6,944 nt of DNA from a bacterium (GTDB lineage Bacteria > BMS3Abin14), in contig CP070682.1 in NCBI GenBank assembly GCA_020352595.1, positions 370,629 to 377,572 on the forward strand. The letters are read 5' to 3'. The notes beneath the pieces are model-generated. The model was not told where the DNA came from, did not search any database, and saw only the letters and a program-made list of their open reading frames with translations. Positions 5,993 to 6,944 of this stretch are shown in pieces. Both the position numbers and the translations under genes were made by a program. How positions within the stretch are numbered: position 1 is the stretch's first letter; every line of letters begins with the position of its first letter.

Positions 5993-6002
5993 TGTATACA
6001 GT
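5991..6002. promoter_or_regulatory. Candidate GntR-family operator
   Basis: ATTGTATACAGT is a palindrome with one mismatched pair; the core TGTATACA is perfect. It fits the general GntR-family pattern of GT and AC half-sites around a short centre, as seen for FCD-type regulators. It overlaps the predicted transcription start of the downstream gntR gene, the usual place for autorepression. Confidence 0.5.
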
Positions 6003-6054
6003 CCACAGAATACTTTATGAGGAATTCCTGTAACTATATGTAAAATAAAATATT

Positions 6055-6720
6055 ATGAGATTAAAAAAGCACAAAACCCTGCGCGAACAGATCGCTTCTT
6101 CACTGCGGGAATCCATCATAAAGGGTGAGCTGCATCCCGGCCAGAAGCTCACCGAACCGGAACTTGCTGACAGGCTCGGTATCAGCAGGACCCCCATACG
6201 TGAAGCGTTCAGGCAGCTGGAGAGCGAAGGTTTCCTCACGGTCATCCCGCGACGTGGCGCCGTGGTCTCGAGCATCAGCCAGGAGGAGATCGAGGATTTT
6301 TACGAGATCAAGAGCCTCCTGGAGGGTTACGCCGCCAGGATCGCAGCCAGTCGCATCACCGCCAGGGACATCGAGAAGCTCGAGAAGCTCAACGATCAGC
6401 TGCTGGAACTGGCGCGGCAGGAGGATGTGGAGGCGTTCTTCAGAAAGAACAACGAGTTCCACAACACCTTCATCGCCCTTTGCGGCAACGACAAACTGCT
6501 GGAGATCCGGCTCGGGCTGGTTCAGCGGTTCCTGCGTTTCAGGCTTCAGGCCCTTTCTGTTCCCGGCCGCCTGATGAAATCGGTCGAGCAGCACAAGCTC
6601 ATCATCGATGCTCTTTCCAGGAAGGATGGAAATCTGGCTGAATCGCTGGTCGTGGAGCACTCACTTCTCAGCGGTCGGGAGCTGGCCGAACAGGTTGCCA
6701 AGATGGAAGAGGAGCCATAG
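6055..6720 (+). CDS. GntR-family transcriptional regulator, FCD (FadR) subfamily
   Basis: DNA-binding one-component regulator that normally responds to a small carboxylic acid or similar metabolite. The protein has 221 residues, the usual FCD length. Residues 7-72 form the winged helix, with LREQIASSLRESIIKGEL, PGQKLTEPELADRLGISRTPIREAFRQLESEGFL and the wing PRRGAVV. Residues about 77-210 are the helical FCD domain, with H136 (NNEFHN), H180 (EQHK) and H202 (EHSLL) at the usual metal-ligand positions. The acidic residue normally found four positions before the first histidine is N132 here, so metal or effector binding may differ. The ATG has no Shine-Dalgarno site; the leader just before it is A/T-rich. 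A promoter and palindrome sit about 55-90 bp upstream. A second GntR gene follows 43 bp downstream. Target genes are not in the window and the effector is unknown. Confidence 0.93.
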   Translation: MRLKKHKTLREQIASSLRESIIKGELHPGQKLTEPELADRLGISRTPIREAFRQLESEGFLTVIPRRGAVVSSISQEEIEDFYEIKSLLEGYAARIAASRITARDIEKLEKLNDQLLELARQEDVEAFFRKNNEFHNTFIALCGNDKLLEIRLGLVQRFLRFRLQALSVPGRLMKSVEQHKLIIDALSRKDGNLAESLVVEHSLLSGRELAEQVAKMEEEP

Positions 6721-6741
6721 GTACGGCCCTCGCATCCCCGG

Positions 6742-6757
6742 CCTCTCACCGGAGAGG
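6742..6757 (+). promoter_or_regulatory. Ribosome binding site of the second gntR within a small hairpin
   Basis: GGAGAGG (6751-6757) is a strong Shine-Dalgarno site 6 nt before ATG 6764. CCTCTC (6742-6747) is exactly complementary to GAGAGG (6752-6757) across a 4-nt loop, so the site could be masked in a 6-bp stem. Confidence 0.5.
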
Positions 6758-6763
6758 ACGACC

Positions 6764-6944
6764 ATGACCCATTTCAAGATCAAGATAGAGGAACCCAAAC
6801 TCCTGTCGGAGGACATCGCCGAATCCATCAAGGCCGCCATCATCAAGGGCAAATTCAAGCCGGGCGAAAAGATCTCCGAGGGCGAACTGGCCGAATCCAT
6901 GGGCATCAGCAGGACACCTCTGCGGGAGGCTTTCCGGAAGCTCG
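6764..6944 (+). CDS. Second GntR-family transcriptional regulator (N-terminal part, cut by window end)
   Basis: An open frame from ATG 6764 runs through the window end, giving 60 complete codons. It starts MTHFKIKIEEPKLLSEDIAE and continues with IIKGKFKPGEKISEGELAES and MGISRTPLREAFRKL, a typical GntR winged-helix N-terminus. Aligned without gaps to the preceding regulator, I count 28 identical residues in 47, and the recognition-helix segment GISRTPxREAFRxL is the same. The C-terminal domain is outside the window; FCD is likely by analogy but not seen. The 43-bp gap and co-orientation suggest co-transcription with the first regulator. Confidence 0.88.
   Translation, partial: MTHFKIKIEEPKLLSEDIAESIKAAIIKGKFKPGEKISEGELAESMGISRTPLREAFRKL

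Larger units (their letters stand above)
5747..6054. other. 308-bp divergent intergenic region between dciA and gntR
   Basis: No coding sequence is convincing here. From left to right it holds the dciA Shine-Dalgarno site, a REP-like hairpin (5792-5815), the second ACTCTGA array (5814-5860), a GC-rich stretch (about 5880-5940) with nothing I recognise, and then an AT-rich segment with the gntR promoter and operator (5964-6002) and an A/T-rich leader. A dciA promoter on the minus strand must also be here, but I cannot point to it with confidence. Confidence 0.7.

Noticed and set aside
6017..6043. Eight-codon open frame (MRNSCNYM) in the gntR leader
   Set aside because: No Shine-Dalgarno site, no run of regulatory codons and no attenuator hairpin; expected by chance in AT-rich leader DNA.

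Overview
The window is GC-rich, with tightly packed protein-coding genes on both strands. It reads as a chromosomal segment of a Gram-negative, deltaproteobacteria-like organism (Desulfobacterota sensu lato). The evidence is the ftsK-lolA pair (LolA implies an outer membrane with lipoprotein trafficking), a RimO and a TrmN6-type methyltransferase behind it, a short DciA-type helicase loader, and FCD-type GntR regulators. The lineage call is an inference from gene content and style. No rRNA, tRNA, CRISPR array, integrase or transposase gene was seen.

Layout. Positions 72-5126 (+) hold a probable co-directional cluster: ftsK (DNA translocase, GTG start), lolA (ATGA overlap with ftsK), rimO (after a 157-bp gap) and a trmN6-like tRNA methyltransferase (12 bp after rimO). 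Positions 5126-5301 hold a hairpin-rich, MITE-like element with about 16-bp terminal inverted repeats, starting on the stop codon of trmN6. Positions 5420-5746 (-) encode a DUF721/DciA protein convergent with that cluster. Positions 5747-6054 are a divergent intergenic region with a heptad repeat, a REP-like hairpin and an AT-rich promoter/operator. Positions 6055-6720 (+) encode a GntR/FCD regulator, followed at 6764 by the start of a second GntR regulator that runs off the window.

How the genes fit together. ftsK and dciA concern chromosome segregation and replication, lolA concerns envelope biogenesis, and rimO and trmN6 modify the translation machinery: a housekeeping neighbourhood. The tandem GntR genes start a different, probably metabolic, locus whose target genes lie beyond the window. 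The first carries a palindrome (TTGTATACAG) over its predicted transcription start, suggesting autoregulation.

The most unusual signal is not a gene. Several gaps between genes carry a short tandem array with a 7-bp period, yet the unit differs: GATNTGG at 7-41, GGGGCGC at 2913-2947, GGTGTCT at 5315-5335, and ACTCTGA at 5386-5413 and 5814-5860. The one comparable array inside a gene (rimO, 3429-3458) has a 6-bp period and so keeps the frame. I saw no undescribed multi-gene system; the repeat architecture and the MITE-like element are the parts worth pursuing.
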